Of a stretch of DNA of 64,000 nt, positions 33,984 to 43,025 are shown in pieces. This stretch comes from Prauserella alba (lineage in GTDB: Bacteria; Actinomycetota; Actinomycetes; Mycobacteriales; Pseudonocardiaceae): assembly GCF_024171735.1 (NCBI RefSeq), contig NZ_JAMTCH010000004.1, forward strand, positions 744,001 to 808,000, written 5' to 3'. Made by a program: the position numbers and the translations under genes. The notes under the pieces are model-generated. The model was not told the origin of the DNA. It saw only the letters and a list, made by a program, of their open reading frames with translations, and did no database searches. Numbering within the stretch: the stretch's first letter is position 1; every line of letters begins with the position of its first letter.

Positions 33984-35432
33984 CTACGTCAGGACGGCCT
34001 CCGCCGGTGCGTCCCCCGAGGCCCGGCGGGCGGGGGCGAGCAGCGTGCCGACCGTCACCGCACCGAGTGCGGTCAGGGCCGCGACTGCCCAGAGGATGGT
34101 GTGCCAGGCGTCGGTCAGGTACGCGGCCTGCTCTCCGTTCGTGAGCGCCCCCGTGGCGACCGCGCCGGCACGGCCGCCGACCGCCGTGCCGCTCAGCAGT
34201 GTGATGAGCAACGAGCCGAACAGCGCCATCACCAACGTCTGCGTTCCACCTCTGACGGTGTTGACGAGCCCGGCGGCCATGCCGGTGCGGGACTGCTCGA
34301 CCTGGTTCATCGCCTGGGCGTCGATGAGACCGGTGGCCAGGCCGATCCCGACGCCGATCGTCAACAGCGGGCCCAGCAGCTCCCAGCCGGTGATCTCGGG
34401 ATGCAGCCGGGTGAGCCAGGCGTTGCCCGCCGAGATCAGCAACAGGCCCGTCGTGATCAGCAGCCGTGGCGGGACGCCCCGGTTGACCATGCGGCCGGTG
34501 AGCACGGGCAGCAGCAGTGTCGGGACGGTCGACATCATCGTCATCAACCCCGAGTCCCGCGCCGACATCCCGACAGCGCCCTGGAGGTAGGTCGGCAGGT
34601 ACGAGAGCATCCCGCCGAAGCCCACCACCATCACCACACCGGCGAGCAGCCAGCCGACGAAGCGGCGGTTGCGCAACAGCGACAGGTCCAGCACCGGATT
34701 CGCGTTGTGCCGCTGGCCGAGGACGAACGCCGTGAGCAGTGCAGCGCCACTCGCTAGCAGCCCGAGCACCAGCGGGCTCGTCCACCCGGCTCGGGAACTC
34801 TGCGTGATGGCGAACATGACCGCGGCGATGCCGGCGATGAAGGTCACCGCACCCACCCAGTCCACGCGGGTGCGCCGCTCGGCGCGGTACTCGGCCATCG
34901 CGAGCGTGCCCACCAGCAGCATTGCGCCCGCCGCCGCGAACGTGCCGAAGGTGGCGCGCCAGCCGAGTGTGCCGACCAGCCAGCCGGCCAGCGTCGGGCC
35001 GATTGCCATGCCGACACCCGCGACGGTTCCCATCGCCGCGAAGGCCTTGGTGCGCTCGTTGCCGGTGAACGTCGAGGCCAGGATCGCGCCGCCACCCGCC
35101 ATCACGCCGGCGGCGCCGACACCGGTGACCGTGCGGGCCACGTCGAGCAGCACGATGTTCGGGGTGAGGGCGGCCACCAGGTTGCCGAGCCCGTAGATCA
35201 CCGCTCCGATGCGGTAGATCCGTCGCTTGCCGAACACGTCGGCGGTCGACCCGGCGACGAGCATGAACGACGACGCGGTCAGGAAGTAGCCCGTCACCAC
35301 CCACTGCAGGAGGCTTCCCGACGCGTCGAGTGATGTGCCGATGCCGGGCAACGCCACCGTCGCCCCGGACATCGACATCGGCAGCGTGAGGTAGCCGAGC
35401 AGCACGACCGCCAGGGTCAGCTTGTTCTTCAC
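33984..35432 (-). CDS. MFS drug transporter, DHA2 (14-helix) family
   Basis: Predicted 482 residues with about fourteen helices. GGAGG lies nine bases before GTG 35432; GTG 35456 (overlapping the reductase stop) is the alternative. Motif A is seen in GSTADVFGKRRIYRIG after helix 2, and motif C in GTVAGVGMAIGPTLAGWLVG. It is EmrB/QacA-like and likely exports a toxic compound by proton antiport. Follows the flavin reductase gene within one operon and is presumably controlled by the TetR repressor whose palindrome lies upstream of the reductase. Confidence 0.92.
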   Translation of the reverse strand: MKNKLTLAVVLLGYLTLPMSMSGATVALPGIGTSLDASGSLLQWVVTGYFLTASSFMLVAGSTADVFGKRRIYRIGAVIYGLGNLVAALTPNIVLLDVARTVTGVGAAGVMAGGGAILASTFTGNERTKAFAAMGTVAGVGMAIGPTLAGWLVGTLGWRATFGTFAAAGAMLLVGTLAMAEYRAERRTRVDWVGAVTFIAGIAAVMFAITQSSRAGWTSPLVLGLLASGAALLTAFVLGQRHNANPVLDLSLLRNRRFVGWLLAGVVMVVGFGGMLSYLPTYLQGAVGMSARDSGLMTMMSTVPTLLLPVLTGRMVNRGVPPRLLITTGLLLISAGNAWLTRLHPEITGWELLGPLLTIGVGIGLATGLIDAQAMNQVEQSRTGMAAGLVNTVRGGTQTLVMALFGSLLITLLSGTAVGGRAGAVATGALTNGEQAAYLTDAWHTILWAVAALTALGAVTVGTLLAPARRASGDAPAEAVLT

Positions 35433-35452
35433 CGGTCCGGACCTCCGCTCCG

Positions 35453-36022
35453 TCACGCCGCGTACGGCTCGACGGCACGCGCGTTGCGCAGCGCACGCGC
35501 CCACCAGGTCAGCTGGCCGAGCATGCCCTTCGCTGCGGCGTTGCAGCCCTCGTCGAGCGGAGCACCGGACTCGTCGAAGTGATTCCACGCGTTGTGGAAG
35601 CTGACGGAGTCACGCACGGTCGTCGCGTGCAGCTCGGCGAAGACCAGGCGCAGCTGCTCGACGGCACGCAGGCCGCCGCCCATGCCGCCGTAGGAGACGA
35701 AGCCGACCGGTTTGGCCTGCCACTGGGTGCGGTACAGGTCGATCAGGTTCTTCAGCGGCGCGGGGAAGCTGTGGTTGTACTCGGGCGTGACGACGACGTA
35801 GGCGTCGGCGGCAGCCAGGCGTTCGCCGAGTGCGGTCACGTGCGGGTCGGGTGCCGCGCCGAAGTCGATGACCGTCGGCAGCGGGATGGCGGCCACGTCG
35901 ATGACGTCGACGTCGATTCCCTCGAAGCCGGCGGCCTGTTCGGCGAACCAGTCGGCCACGGTCGGACCGAAGCGGCCCTCGCGGTTGCTTCCGACGATGA
36001 CGGCGATGCGCAGTGCGGACAT
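35453..36022 (-). CDS. NADPH-dependent FMN reductase family protein
   Basis: Predicted 189 residues; AGGAG eight or so bases before ATG 36022. A flavodoxin-like fold: RIAVIVGSNREGRFGPTVADWF (phosphate loop GSNREGR, about 10-16), VVTPEYNHSFPAPLKNLID and VSYGGMGGGLRAV, the typical FMN-binding loops. It reduces FMN, quinones or azo/nitro compounds. It heads a two-gene operon with the MFS exporter, a common detoxification pairing, and shares a large palindromic operator with the divergent tetR gene. Confidence 0.92.
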   Translation of the reverse strand: MSALRIAVIVGSNREGRFGPTVADWFAEQAAGFEGIDVDVIDVAAIPLPTVIDFGAAPDPHVTALGERLAAADAYVVVTPEYNHSFPAPLKNLIDLYRTQWQAKPVGFVSYGGMGGGLRAVEQLRLVFAELHATTVRDSVSFHNAWNHFDESGAPLDEGCNAAAKGMLGQLTWWARALRNARAVEPYAA

Positions 36023-36065
36023 GGACACTCCTGGATGTCGAGGTGCGGGAAGCTGACAACTGGTA

Positions 36066-36108
36066 AAGTACAACATGTATTGCACTAAGTGCAATAGACG
36101 TTGTACTT
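36066..36108. promoter_or_regulatory. 43-bp composite palindromic operator of the TetR/flavin-reductase divergent promoters
   Basis: Two dyads share one centre at 36087: AAGTACAAC/GTTGTACTT (36066-36074 with 36100-36108) and TATTGCACT/AGTGCAATA (36078-36086 with 36088-36096). TTGCAC appears on both strands at promoter-like distance from TACTTA/TACTTT, so the operator overlaps both promoters. The length suits two TetR dimers or one extended site. Confidence 0.85.
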
Positions 36109-36126
36109 ATTCGATGGGAGTGTGCT

Positions 36127-36762
36127 TTGAGCAGGGAGAACGATTCGCAGCGGGGAGCCGCGAAGCGGCAGGCCATCCTCGACGGGGCCCGCCAGGTGTT
36201 CGGACGTGACGGTTACAGCCGCGCCAGCATCGGCGCCATCGCGAGCGAGGCCGAAGTGTCGACCCGCACCATCTACAACCACTTCACCGACAAGAAGGAG
36301 TTGTTCCGCGCGGTCATCCTGGAAAGCGCGGAGCAGGTCCGGGAGGTGCAACTGGCCGATCTCGACCGGCACCTGGGCAAGATCGTCGACCTGGAATCCG
36401 ATCTGACCGCACTCGGCCACGCCTTCACGACCGTGATGCCGCGGTTCGGAGCGCACTTCGCTCTGGTGCGGCAGATTCAGGCCGAGATCGGGCACGTCCC
36501 GGACGACGTGCTGCGGTCGTGGCAGGAGACGGGGCCGGGGCCCGTGCAGGGAGACCTCGCGCGCAGGCTGGCCGAATTGGGCGCACGCGGTCTGCTGGAG
36601 ATCGGCGACGCCAACCGCGCGGCACTGCACTTCGTCGCGCTGGTCGGGAGTGAGATACAGGGCCGGACCTACTACGGCGCCCTGCCCATCGACGAAGCCG
36701 AACGCGACGCGATCGTCGCGGCCGGAGTGAAGGTGTTCCTGCGTGCCTACCGGCCCCGGTAG
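36127..36762 (+). CDS. TetR/AcrR family transcriptional repressor
   Basis: Predicted 211 residues, TTG start with GGGAG six bases upstream. The N-terminal HTH is AILDGARQVFGRDGYSRASIGAIASEAEVSTRTIYNHFTDKKELF (about 16-60), followed by an all-helical ligand domain with C-terminal DEAERDAIVAAGVKVFLRAY. Divergent from the reductase-MFS operon across a near-perfect 43-bp palindrome, so it is a local autorepressor with a compound-sensing role. Confidence 0.93.
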   Translation: MSRENDSQRGAAKRQAILDGARQVFGRDGYSRASIGAIASEAEVSTRTIYNHFTDKKELFRAVILESAEQVREVQLADLDRHLGKIVDLESDLTALGHAFTTVMPRFGAHFALVRQIQAEIGHVPDDVLRSWQETGPGPVQGDLARRLAELGARGLLEIGDANRAALHFVALVGSEIQGRTYYGALPIDEAERDAIVAAGVKVFLRAYRPR

Positions 36763-36774
36763 GCACGCAGGAAC
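36735..36774 (+). terminator. 19-bp perfect hairpin overlapping the tetR stop
   Basis: GTTCCTGCGTGCCTACCGG (36735-36753) is exactly complementary to 36756-36774 with only two bases between arms. The left arm encodes the last TetR residues; the whole could also act as a cruciform. Confidence 0.7.
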
Positions 36775-36882
36775 GTCGGACACGAGCACCGCGCGCCGCG
36801 CATGCGCGGCCACCGCGCGCGGCCGTGGGCCGACGCGGTCACGCCGTCGATCCGGGCCCCGGACTGCCGGGTCCCGCCGTCG

Positions 36883-37275
36883 TCAGAGCGGGTCGATGCG
36901 CGCCTTGAGCAGGCAGAACGTGTTGCCCTCCGGGTCGGCGAGCACGTTCCACGGCTCCCCGCCGGTCTGGCCGATGTCGGCCTGCCGCGCGCCGAGCTGC
37001 CGGAGCCGTTCGAGTTCGTCCTCCGGGGCGCGGTCGGTGGGGTTGAGGTCGATGTGCAAATTGGACTTCGCCTCGGCAGGTTCGCCGGTGCGGAGGATGA
37101 TCGTCGGTTGCGGCCCGCCGAACCCTTCACGCGGGCCGATCTCGATGGCGTAACCGTCGACACCCTCGGGATACTCGCGCCCGAGTTCGACGAAGTCGAG
37201 GACCTCGCACCAGAACCGCGCCAGCACCTCGGGGTCGCGGCAATCGAGTACGAGTTCACCCATACGACACGCCAT
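36883..37275 (-). CDS. VOC (glyoxalase-fold) family protein
   Basis: Predicted 130 residues, from ATG 37275 with AGCAGG upstream. The glyoxalase beta-alpha-beta pattern: GELVLDCRDPEVLARFWCEVL at the start, LHIDLNP near the middle (candidate metal His) and VLADPEGNTFCLL at the end, with the expected Glu replaced by Asn-Thr context. Length fits the single-module actinobacterial proteins. Substrate unknown. Followed by the terminator region of tetR in convergent orientation. Confidence 0.88.
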   Translation of the reverse strand: MACRMGELVLDCRDPEVLARFWCEVLDFVELGREYPEGVDGYAIEIGPREGFGGPQPTIILRTGEPAEAKSNLHIDLNPTDRAPEDELERLRQLGARQADIGQTGGEPWNVLADPEGNTFCLLKARIDPL

Positions 37276-37419
37276 GAACGAAACCTGCTTTCATCGTGGG
37301 ATCAGCGGACGGCCGCCGCGACGGACCCCGGGCCCGGCGGCAACGATGGAGGACCGTACCCCGGCGAGGCGGCCCGTGCGAGGCGTTTTCCGGAGCGCGG
37401 CCCGGTGTCCGTGACGACC

Positions 37420-40305
37420 TCACTCCTCGACCTCGACCAGCCGCACCGGGCCGAGCAACCCGGACGGCTGCACGTCCCACTCCGCAGGCGGCGTGGTCCG
37501 CCAGCTCATGAAGTAGTTGTCGGGCAACGTCCCGCCCCGCGCCAGCGCCCGGACGCGGTTCGCCGCGAGGTTCGTCACCTCGATCTCCAACACGTTGTGG
37601 CCGGGCCGGAGCGCATCGTCCACCGGAATCCGGAAGGGAATCGCCCACACGGCACCCAGTCCCTCACCGTTCACCGTCACCCTGGCCGTCTCCCGCACGG
37701 CGCCGAGGTCCAGCACCCACGCACGTTTCGCGTCCTCGGGCGCCAGCGTGAACGTCAGCGAGTACCGTGCAGTCCCCGAGAACGCCGCTTCCGGTGTGCC
37801 CAGCTCGGTCCAGGACACGAGCGTGTCCAGACTTCGCCCGGGCGGAAGGTGCGGACCACCGTCCAGGAATTCCAGCGTCCAGCGGCCGCGGACGTCGTGG
37901 CGCCTGCCGGTGGGCGTCGATGTCCGGTGACCGGGCGCGCTGATGTGCTCCCGTTCGAACGCGCGCAGGACGATGCTCTCTCCCGGGTCGAGCGCCAGCC
38001 GCACCTGGCTTCCCCGGCCCGCACGCCGGTGCCGGGCACGGCCGCGCTCGTCCCGCAACGGATCGAGCGCCGCGACCGACGCGGCCGCTGTTCCCAAGGC
38101 ATGCCAGCCGTCGACCGGTTGGCCGGTCAGGTTGGCCACGAAATAGTCCGCGCCGTCGTCGTGGAAACGGCGCAACACGTTCAGTCCCGCATCGGCGAGC
38201 GGCTCGCGCACCGCCCCGGCACCGGTCAGCGCGTCGTTCACACCATCGTCGCGATCGACGATCACGACGTGACCGGCGCCGACCCGATGTGTCCGGCCCG
38301 TGACGCCGTTCTCCGCGGTCAGCTTTCCGGTCAGGTCTCGCAACCTACGCCGCCGGGCGTCGAGCCGTCCCAGGCCGGGGACGTCACCGGGCAGCCCACC
38401 CACGAAGATCACCGTGGCTCCGGCTGCGGCGAGCTCGTGGAGCTTGACGAGTGTGCGCACCGGCATCAGCTCCGCGCCGGGGACGACGACGGCCGCGTAG
38501 TCCGACCGTCCATTGGAGACAACGCCGTTGCGCTCGTGGAACTCAGCGAGCTGCCGGTCGGACACCCAGTCGAACTGCCAGCCCCTGCGCTCCAGACCGC
38601 CGGCGACCTTGTCTGCACCGCTCGGATGCGGATACATCCAGCCTTCGCCGTCCCAGTGGTAGTCCGGGGTCAGCTCGCCGTCCTGTTCCCGCATGCCGCC
38701 ACCGTCGGGCGTGGCCCACACGTCGTGCTGCGGCCAATACACGAGCACGTCGTTGCCGTGCCGGCCGTGCTGCAGGATCGACTGACACCGCGTGATGTAT
38801 CCGGTCAGCTCGGAAACATACCGCCACCAGGGATTCTCCGGTCGCAGCTGGGTGGCCGCGTAGAAGTTGACGCCCGGCCACACGGCGTCCTGCGGCGAGT
38901 AGGTCGTGCCGTGGAACACCACGTGGTTGATCCCGGCGGCGAACAGGACGTCCACCGCAGGTTTCAGCTGCGACAACGCCACGTGGTAGTGCTCGTCTCG
39001 CCAGGTGGCCGTCTCCGCCCCGACGAGTTTTCCGCCGGCAAGGTGGGCGGCCGAGGACGCCATCCGCCATACCAGCGGCACCGGGTCCTGGGGACCGGCG
39101 CCGTGCCGCAGCCCGGGAATCGGGATGTTCTCACCGCCGGTGTACTCGGTCTCCGGAATGTCGGCCGCGCCGTAGACGTCGAGCAGGTTCGCGGGCGATC
39201 CGTGTGCCTGGTTCCGGGTGAGCCAGCCGCGTTCCCCGCTGTACTCGGTGAACGGCTGCGCGAAACATTCGAGGAACAGATCGGAGAAGGTCTCGCGGAC
39301 GTCCGACAGCAGCCGAGTCCGCATCTCGGAGGCCGCGTGCTCGCCGAAGAGCTCCGGCAGGTGCGGCGTGAGGTCGTATCCGCGTAGCCGGGTGAAGTCA
39401 CGGAAGATCGTCGGCGTCCAGTCGATTCCGCCCAGTTCGAACGAGTCGTGGAACAGCGCGCGAATCCCCCGCCGCCCGCCGACGGCGTCGCCGAAGTGGT
39501 CGAGGTGATGCCGGATCGCGCTCTCATCGAAGTAGTCCGCCATCAGGCCCTTGCCACCGGGGCCTGCTCGTTCGACCCGCTTGAGGACCCAGCCGTTGAA
39601 CACACCGGTGAGCCGCCAACGGCCGGGCGGGGCGGTCCAGTCCAGCTTCCGGTGTGCGTTCACCCGCGTGGTGAGGTCCACGGTGTCGCCGGTGTCCACC
39701 TCGCGGGCCACCAGCGCGGCCAGTTCGGGTTCGGGGATCGTCGGCATCGGTGGGCGCAGGTCCGGCCGCGACAACCGCTCCTCGTCCACCAGGTCCGGAT
39801 GGGGCGGATGAATCGTTTTCACCCGGTCTTCGAGACGCTGCCCTCCCTGCAGTTCCCAATGTTCGACCAGGGCACGGCCGGCACTCTGGCGCACGTCCAG
39901 CCACGGGCCACCGAAAGTCCAACCGGACCCCGACGTCAGGTCGACACCCAGGTCACGCTCCCCCGCCGACCGGAGCGCAGTGTCGAGCGCGGTGAACCAT
40001 TCGCGGCTCAGGTACCACCGGATCCGATCCTCGTCGCGCTGGGATTCGTAAATGGGCTGGATCTCGACCCCGCCGAACCCATTGTCCGCGAGTTGGTCGA
40101 GTTCCTCTCGAAGACCGTCCTCCGTGACCGCACTGCCCAGCCACCACCAGCGGGTCCACGGCCGCGTTTCCCGATCGAACGAGGGCCACCGGATCGGGTT
40201 CGGCACGGGGCCCGGTCTCGTCGCCCGCGCCGGCAGCGTCATACCGCCGACCACCGCGAGCCCTGCCAATGCTCCGCCGTACATGAACCGCCTGCGATCG
40301 AGCAT
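37420..40305 (-). CDS. GH106-type alpha-L-rhamnosidase-like glycoside hydrolase (secreted)
   Basis: Predicted 961 residues from ATG 40305, after which MLDRRRFMYGGALAGLAVVGGM is a twin-Arg-like signal, so export is likely. The body follows the GH106 pattern: WPSFDRETRPWTRWWWLGSAV, LADNGFGGVEIQP, LGVDLTSGSGWTFGGPW, ALFHDSFELGG, LLDVYGAADIPETEY and AGINHVVFHGTTYSP; the C-terminus has a galactose-binding-like domain (ARVTVNGEGLGAVW) and NYFMSWRTTPPAEWDV. Substrate is presumably a rhamnosylated plant glycan or glycoside. It stands alone with a LacI-type palindrome 17 bases upstream; no transporter or repressor gene is next to it. Confidence 0.88.
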   Translation of the reverse strand: MLDRRRFMYGGALAGLAVVGGMTLPARATRPGPVPNPIRWPSFDRETRPWTRWWWLGSAVTEDGLREELDQLADNGFGGVEIQPIYESQRDEDRIRWYLSREWFTALDTALRSAGERDLGVDLTSGSGWTFGGPWLDVRQSAGRALVEHWELQGGQRLEDRVKTIHPPHPDLVDEERLSRPDLRPPMPTIPEPELAALVAREVDTGDTVDLTTRVNAHRKLDWTAPPGRWRLTGVFNGWVLKRVERAGPGGKGLMADYFDESAIRHHLDHFGDAVGGRRGIRALFHDSFELGGIDWTPTIFRDFTRLRGYDLTPHLPELFGEHAASEMRTRLLSDVRETFSDLFLECFAQPFTEYSGERGWLTRNQAHGSPANLLDVYGAADIPETEYTGGENIPIPGLRHGAGPQDPVPLVWRMASSAAHLAGGKLVGAETATWRDEHYHVALSQLKPAVDVLFAAGINHVVFHGTTYSPQDAVWPGVNFYAATQLRPENPWWRYVSELTGYITRCQSILQHGRHGNDVLVYWPQHDVWATPDGGGMREQDGELTPDYHWDGEGWMYPHPSGADKVAGGLERRGWQFDWVSDRQLAEFHERNGVVSNGRSDYAAVVVPGAELMPVRTLVKLHELAAAGATVIFVGGLPGDVPGLGRLDARRRRLRDLTGKLTAENGVTGRTHRVGAGHVVIVDRDDGVNDALTGAGAVREPLADAGLNVLRRFHDDGADYFVANLTGQPVDGWHALGTAAASVAALDPLRDERGRARHRRAGRGSQVRLALDPGESIVLRAFEREHISAPGHRTSTPTGRRHDVRGRWTLEFLDGGPHLPPGRSLDTLVSWTELGTPEAAFSGTARYSLTFTLAPEDAKRAWVLDLGAVRETARVTVNGEGLGAVWAIPFRIPVDDALRPGHNVLEIEVTNLAANRVRALARGGTLPDNYFMSWRTTPPAEWDVQPSGLLGPVRLVEVEE

Positions 40306-40321
40306 TCCACCCGCCTCATTG

Positions 40322-40335
40322 TTGAAACGTTTCAA
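40322..40335 (-). promoter_or_regulatory. LacI-family operator before the GH106-type gene
   Basis: TTGAAACGTTTCAA is a perfect 14-bp palindrome with the GAAACGTTTC core of LacI/CcpA-type sites. It lies 17 bases upstream of the start codon. Confidence 0.75.
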
Positions 40336-40456
40336 AGAAGCTAGACGTTCGCGAATCGAGCAGTCAACCACCGCGCCACCGGCCGATCGAGGCATATCTG
40401 CCGCAGCGATCGACACGGGCGTACCACCACACGTCGCCCCAGATTCACGGCTGTCA

Positions 40457-40489
40457 GCCGATATCATGCATTTATATGTACATATCGGC
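40457..40489. promoter_or_regulatory. AT-rich inverted repeat before the Lrp-type gene
   Basis: GCCGATAT (40457-40464) and ATATCGGC (40482-40489) flank a 17-base AT-rich centre. It is a possible autoregulatory Lrp site and promoter, 82 bases before the TTG start. Confidence 0.5.
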
Positions 40490-40570
40490 CTCCATCTCGT
40501 AGTCTCGTGGTAACTAAGCCTGAATCACCCATGTGACGACGTTGGAAGTACGCCCGCGGAGGAATGCACC

Positions 40571-41530
40571 TTGCCGGAGCTCAGCGACCTCGACCGCCGT
40601 ATCGTCGCGGCGCTGCAACTGGATGGCCGCAGCTCGTGGTCCGACATCGCGAAACTGGCGGGCACCACAGAGAGCACAGCGTCGCGCCGTGGCAGCCGGT
40701 TGCTCGACGACGGCACCGTGCACGTCGTCGGCGTCACGGATCCGCTCGTGTGCGGCCTTGGGCAACCCGTGCTGGTGCAGCTCGACTGCGCCCCCGACTC
40801 GGTGCGGAGCGTCGTCGACACGCTCGCCGAACGCACCGACACGCGGTTCCTCACCATCACGACCGGCGACTGGGACGTCGTGACCGAACTGATCGTGCCG
40901 TCCCAGCACCAGCTGGTCACGACGCTGACGGACGAGCTCGGAGCACTACCCGGGGTCCACCGCTCCTCGTCAGCGCTGATCACCAAGAACTTCACGATGC
41001 GCCACGACTGGAGTCGCGCTCTGCTCGGCGACGTCGATTACCCACCGGAGCCGTGCACCACAGACACCCCGACCGAAGTGGAGCTCGACGACGTCGACCG
41101 TCGCCTCCTCGCGGTGCTCGCAGAGGACGGCAGACGCCCGTATCGCGACATCGCGAAGACGCTCACACTCGGCGAGACCGGCGTACGCAGGCGCGTGGAA
41201 CGGCTCGTGGCCACGCACGCCCTCGTGTTCAGCACGCTCGTCTCGCCAACGACGCTCGGTTTCCGCACCGAATTGTTGCTCTGGCTCCGCGTGGCCGCCG
41301 ACTCTCTCGACGAGGTCGCCCGACTCGTGGCGGCCCGGCCCGAGGTGCGGTATGTGTCCGCAACCGCAGGCTCGGCAGATCTCGTATGCGAGGTCATCCT
41401 CCCTCAGCCTGCCGAGATCTACACCTTCACCACGCGCGTACTGGGCGCACTGCCTGGCATTCGCTCCATCGATGTGGCGCTCGAACTGGAGAACCACAAG
41501 CGCGCCTACCGGCCGTTCACGCTCGAATGA
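40571..41530 (+). CDS. double-module Lrp/AsnC family transcriptional regulator
   Basis: Predicted 319 residues; TTG start with GGAGG eight bases upstream. Two complete Lrp modules in tandem: HTH 1 LDRRIVAALQLDGRSSWSDI (7-26) with RAM-like domain to about 145, and HTH 2 DDVDRRLLAVLAEDGRRPYR (about 176-195) with a second effector domain (YVSATAGSADLVCEVILPQP). Standard Lrp proteins have one. It heads an operon for racemase, transport and dipeptidase functions, so it probably senses an amino acid or dipeptide and controls these genes. Confidence 0.92.
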   Translation: MPELSDLDRRIVAALQLDGRSSWSDIAKLAGTTESTASRRGSRLLDDGTVHVVGVTDPLVCGLGQPVLVQLDCAPDSVRSVVDTLAERTDTRFLTITTGDWDVVTELIVPSQHQLVTTLTDELGALPGVHRSSSALITKNFTMRHDWSRALLGDVDYPPEPCTTDTPTEVELDDVDRRLLAVLAEDGRRPYRDIAKTLTLGETGVRRRVERLVATHALVFSTLVSPTTLGFRTELLLWLRVAADSLDEVARLVAARPEVRYVSATAGSADLVCEVILPQPAEIYTFTTRVLGALPGIRSIDVALELENHKRAYRPFTLE

Positions 41531-41565
41531 GCCGGTCCAAACCACTCGACCTGTCCGGAGGTCCG

Positions 41566-42348
41566 ATGCAGCTGACCTATCTGCTCCCGGCACCGATGCA
41601 TGTGACACCGCTCGGCGAAGCCGAGATGCGGCGCCGCGCCGGCCTGCTCAAGCAGTGGGCAGGCGATGACACTCGCATCACCGTCACCGCCGTGGACCGG
41701 GGTCCGGCCTCGGTCGAGTCCGCGTACGAGGAATACCTGGCCGTTCCGGCGATGGGCACCGCACTGCGACGAGCGGAACAGGGCGGGGCCGATGCTGTCG
41801 TACTGGGCTGTTTCGGCGATCCCGGACTCGACGGACTACGTGAGATCGCCGACTCGCCGGTGGTCGGGCCCGCCGCCGCGGCAATGTCGTTGGCTTGCAC
41901 GCTGGGCCACCGGTTCTCGATCGTCACAGTCGCCGACGGTGTCCGCCCACTCCTGCGCCGGATCGCGTGGGAGACGGGCGTCCTCGACGCGCTCCACGAA
42001 GTTCGCTCCGTTGAGTTGTCGGTCCTCGCCATCAACTCCGACCACGATGCGGCCTACGAGGCGTTGCGAGCGGAATGCGCGAACGCTCTCGCCACCGGCG
42101 AGGCCGACACCCTGGTACTCGGCTGTATGAGTATGGGCTTCCTCGGCGCGGCCGAGCGGCTCACGGCGGAGCTCGGCGTGCCCGTGATCAACCCGATCCG
42201 CGCCGCGGTGCACCACGCGCAAACGCTGCACCGCATGGGGCTTTCCCACAGCAGACACGCCTACCCCCTCCCACCCGCGCTCGCCGACGACGTCGTCGAC
42301 ACCGGTCTGCTGCGCGAAGCGGAACACTCCATGGAGGTCACCGCATGA
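41566..42348 (+). CDS. aspartate/glutamate (hydantoin-type) racemase family protein
   Basis: Predicted 260 residues from ATG 41566 (GGAGG four bases before); ATG 41527, overlapping the Lrp stop, is the alternative. The two catalytic cysteines of the family are present: C82 in VVLGCFGDPGL and C187 in LVLGCMSMGF. PLP-independent racemases of this group invert amino acids or hydantoins via a Cys pair. The M19 dipeptidase and symporter downstream suggest it serves breakdown of D-amino-acid-containing dipeptides. Its stop overlaps the next ATG by four bases. Confidence 0.9.
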   Translation: MQLTYLLPAPMHVTPLGEAEMRRRAGLLKQWAGDDTRITVTAVDRGPASVESAYEEYLAVPAMGTALRRAEQGGADAVVLGCFGDPGLDGLREIADSPVVGPAAAAMSLACTLGHRFSIVTVADGVRPLLRRIAWETGVLDALHEVRSVELSVLAINSDHDAAYEALRAECANALATGEADTLVLGCMSMGFLGAAERLTAELGVPVINPIRAAVHHAQTLHRMGLSHSRHAYPLPPALADDVVDTGLLREAEHSMEVTA

Positions 42349-43025
42349 CGAGAAGAATCGTCATACCCATCGTGTTGGCGACCGGCGCGATGCTTGGCAT
42401 CGCTTCACCGGCGGCCGCACAGGAGGAACCCGCGCCGACCACCCTTACGCGTGCGGACGTCTCGGTCACGATGAACGCCGGCGCCACCGATGTCCTGCGC
42501 GCGACCTACAGGCTCGTCGAACCGACCGCTGAGACGACACCGATCGAGCTGCTCGTACTCCCCCGCGACAACGCCGAAGTCACGGAACTCACCGCAGTGA
42601 GCGGGTTGACCGATCTCGGTCCCATGAACGGGATCCGTGCCGAGGCCACGCTGCCCGCGGGAACCTCGGAGTACACAGTGGAACAGCACGTACGGCGCGT
42701 GGACGGTACACACGGCCTACCACTGGCAATCCCTGACATCGCGACCGCCCGCACCGCGAGCGTGAACATCGAGATCACGCTGCCACCGGGAATGCGACTG
42801 ACCGGCGATTCCATGCCGTCGTACCACGTCGAAACCTCCGATGACGATCGGACCGTGCTGCACCACCGCGGCCATTCGCTCCCGTCCGTGCTGGTCGCTG
42901 AGTACGGGAACACCTCACGGACCTCGATCGGGTTCTGGTCGTCGACGGTCGGCCTCGTGCTCGTCACCGTCGTCATCATCGCCTGGGCGTACCACAGCTT
43001 CCGAAAGGAGCGTGTTCGCAGATGA
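42345..43025 (+). CDS. signal-peptide protein with C-terminal membrane anchor, unknown function
   Basis: Predicted 226 residues. A Sec signal (IVIPIVLATGAMLGIASPAAA) is followed by a beta-rich external domain (TLTRADVSVTMNAGATDVLR, ITLPPGMRLTGDSMPSYHVE) and a C-terminal helix (TVGLVLVTVVIIAWAYHSF) with positive tail, so it is a type I membrane protein with the domain outside. ATGA overlap with the racemase and with the next small gene shows tight coupling. No family was recognised; a role as accessory or sensor for the symporter is possible. Confidence 0.75.
   Translation: MTRRIVIPIVLATGAMLGIASPAAAQEEPAPTTLTRADVSVTMNAGATDVLRATYRLVEPTAETTPIELLVLPRDNAEVTELTAVSGLTDLGPMNGIRAEATLPAGTSEYTVEQHVRRVDGTHGLPLAIPDIATARTASVNIEITLPPGMRLTGDSMPSYHVETSDDDRTVLHHRGHSLPSVLVAEYGNTSRTSIGFWSSTVGLVLVTVVIIAWAYHSFRKERVRR

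Noticed and set aside
36802-39387. 861-residue open frame on the plus strand opposite the GH106-type gene
   Set aside because: It lies antisense to a convincing enzyme, has no domain, and is Arg/Gly/His-rich as expected from a high-GC shadow frame.
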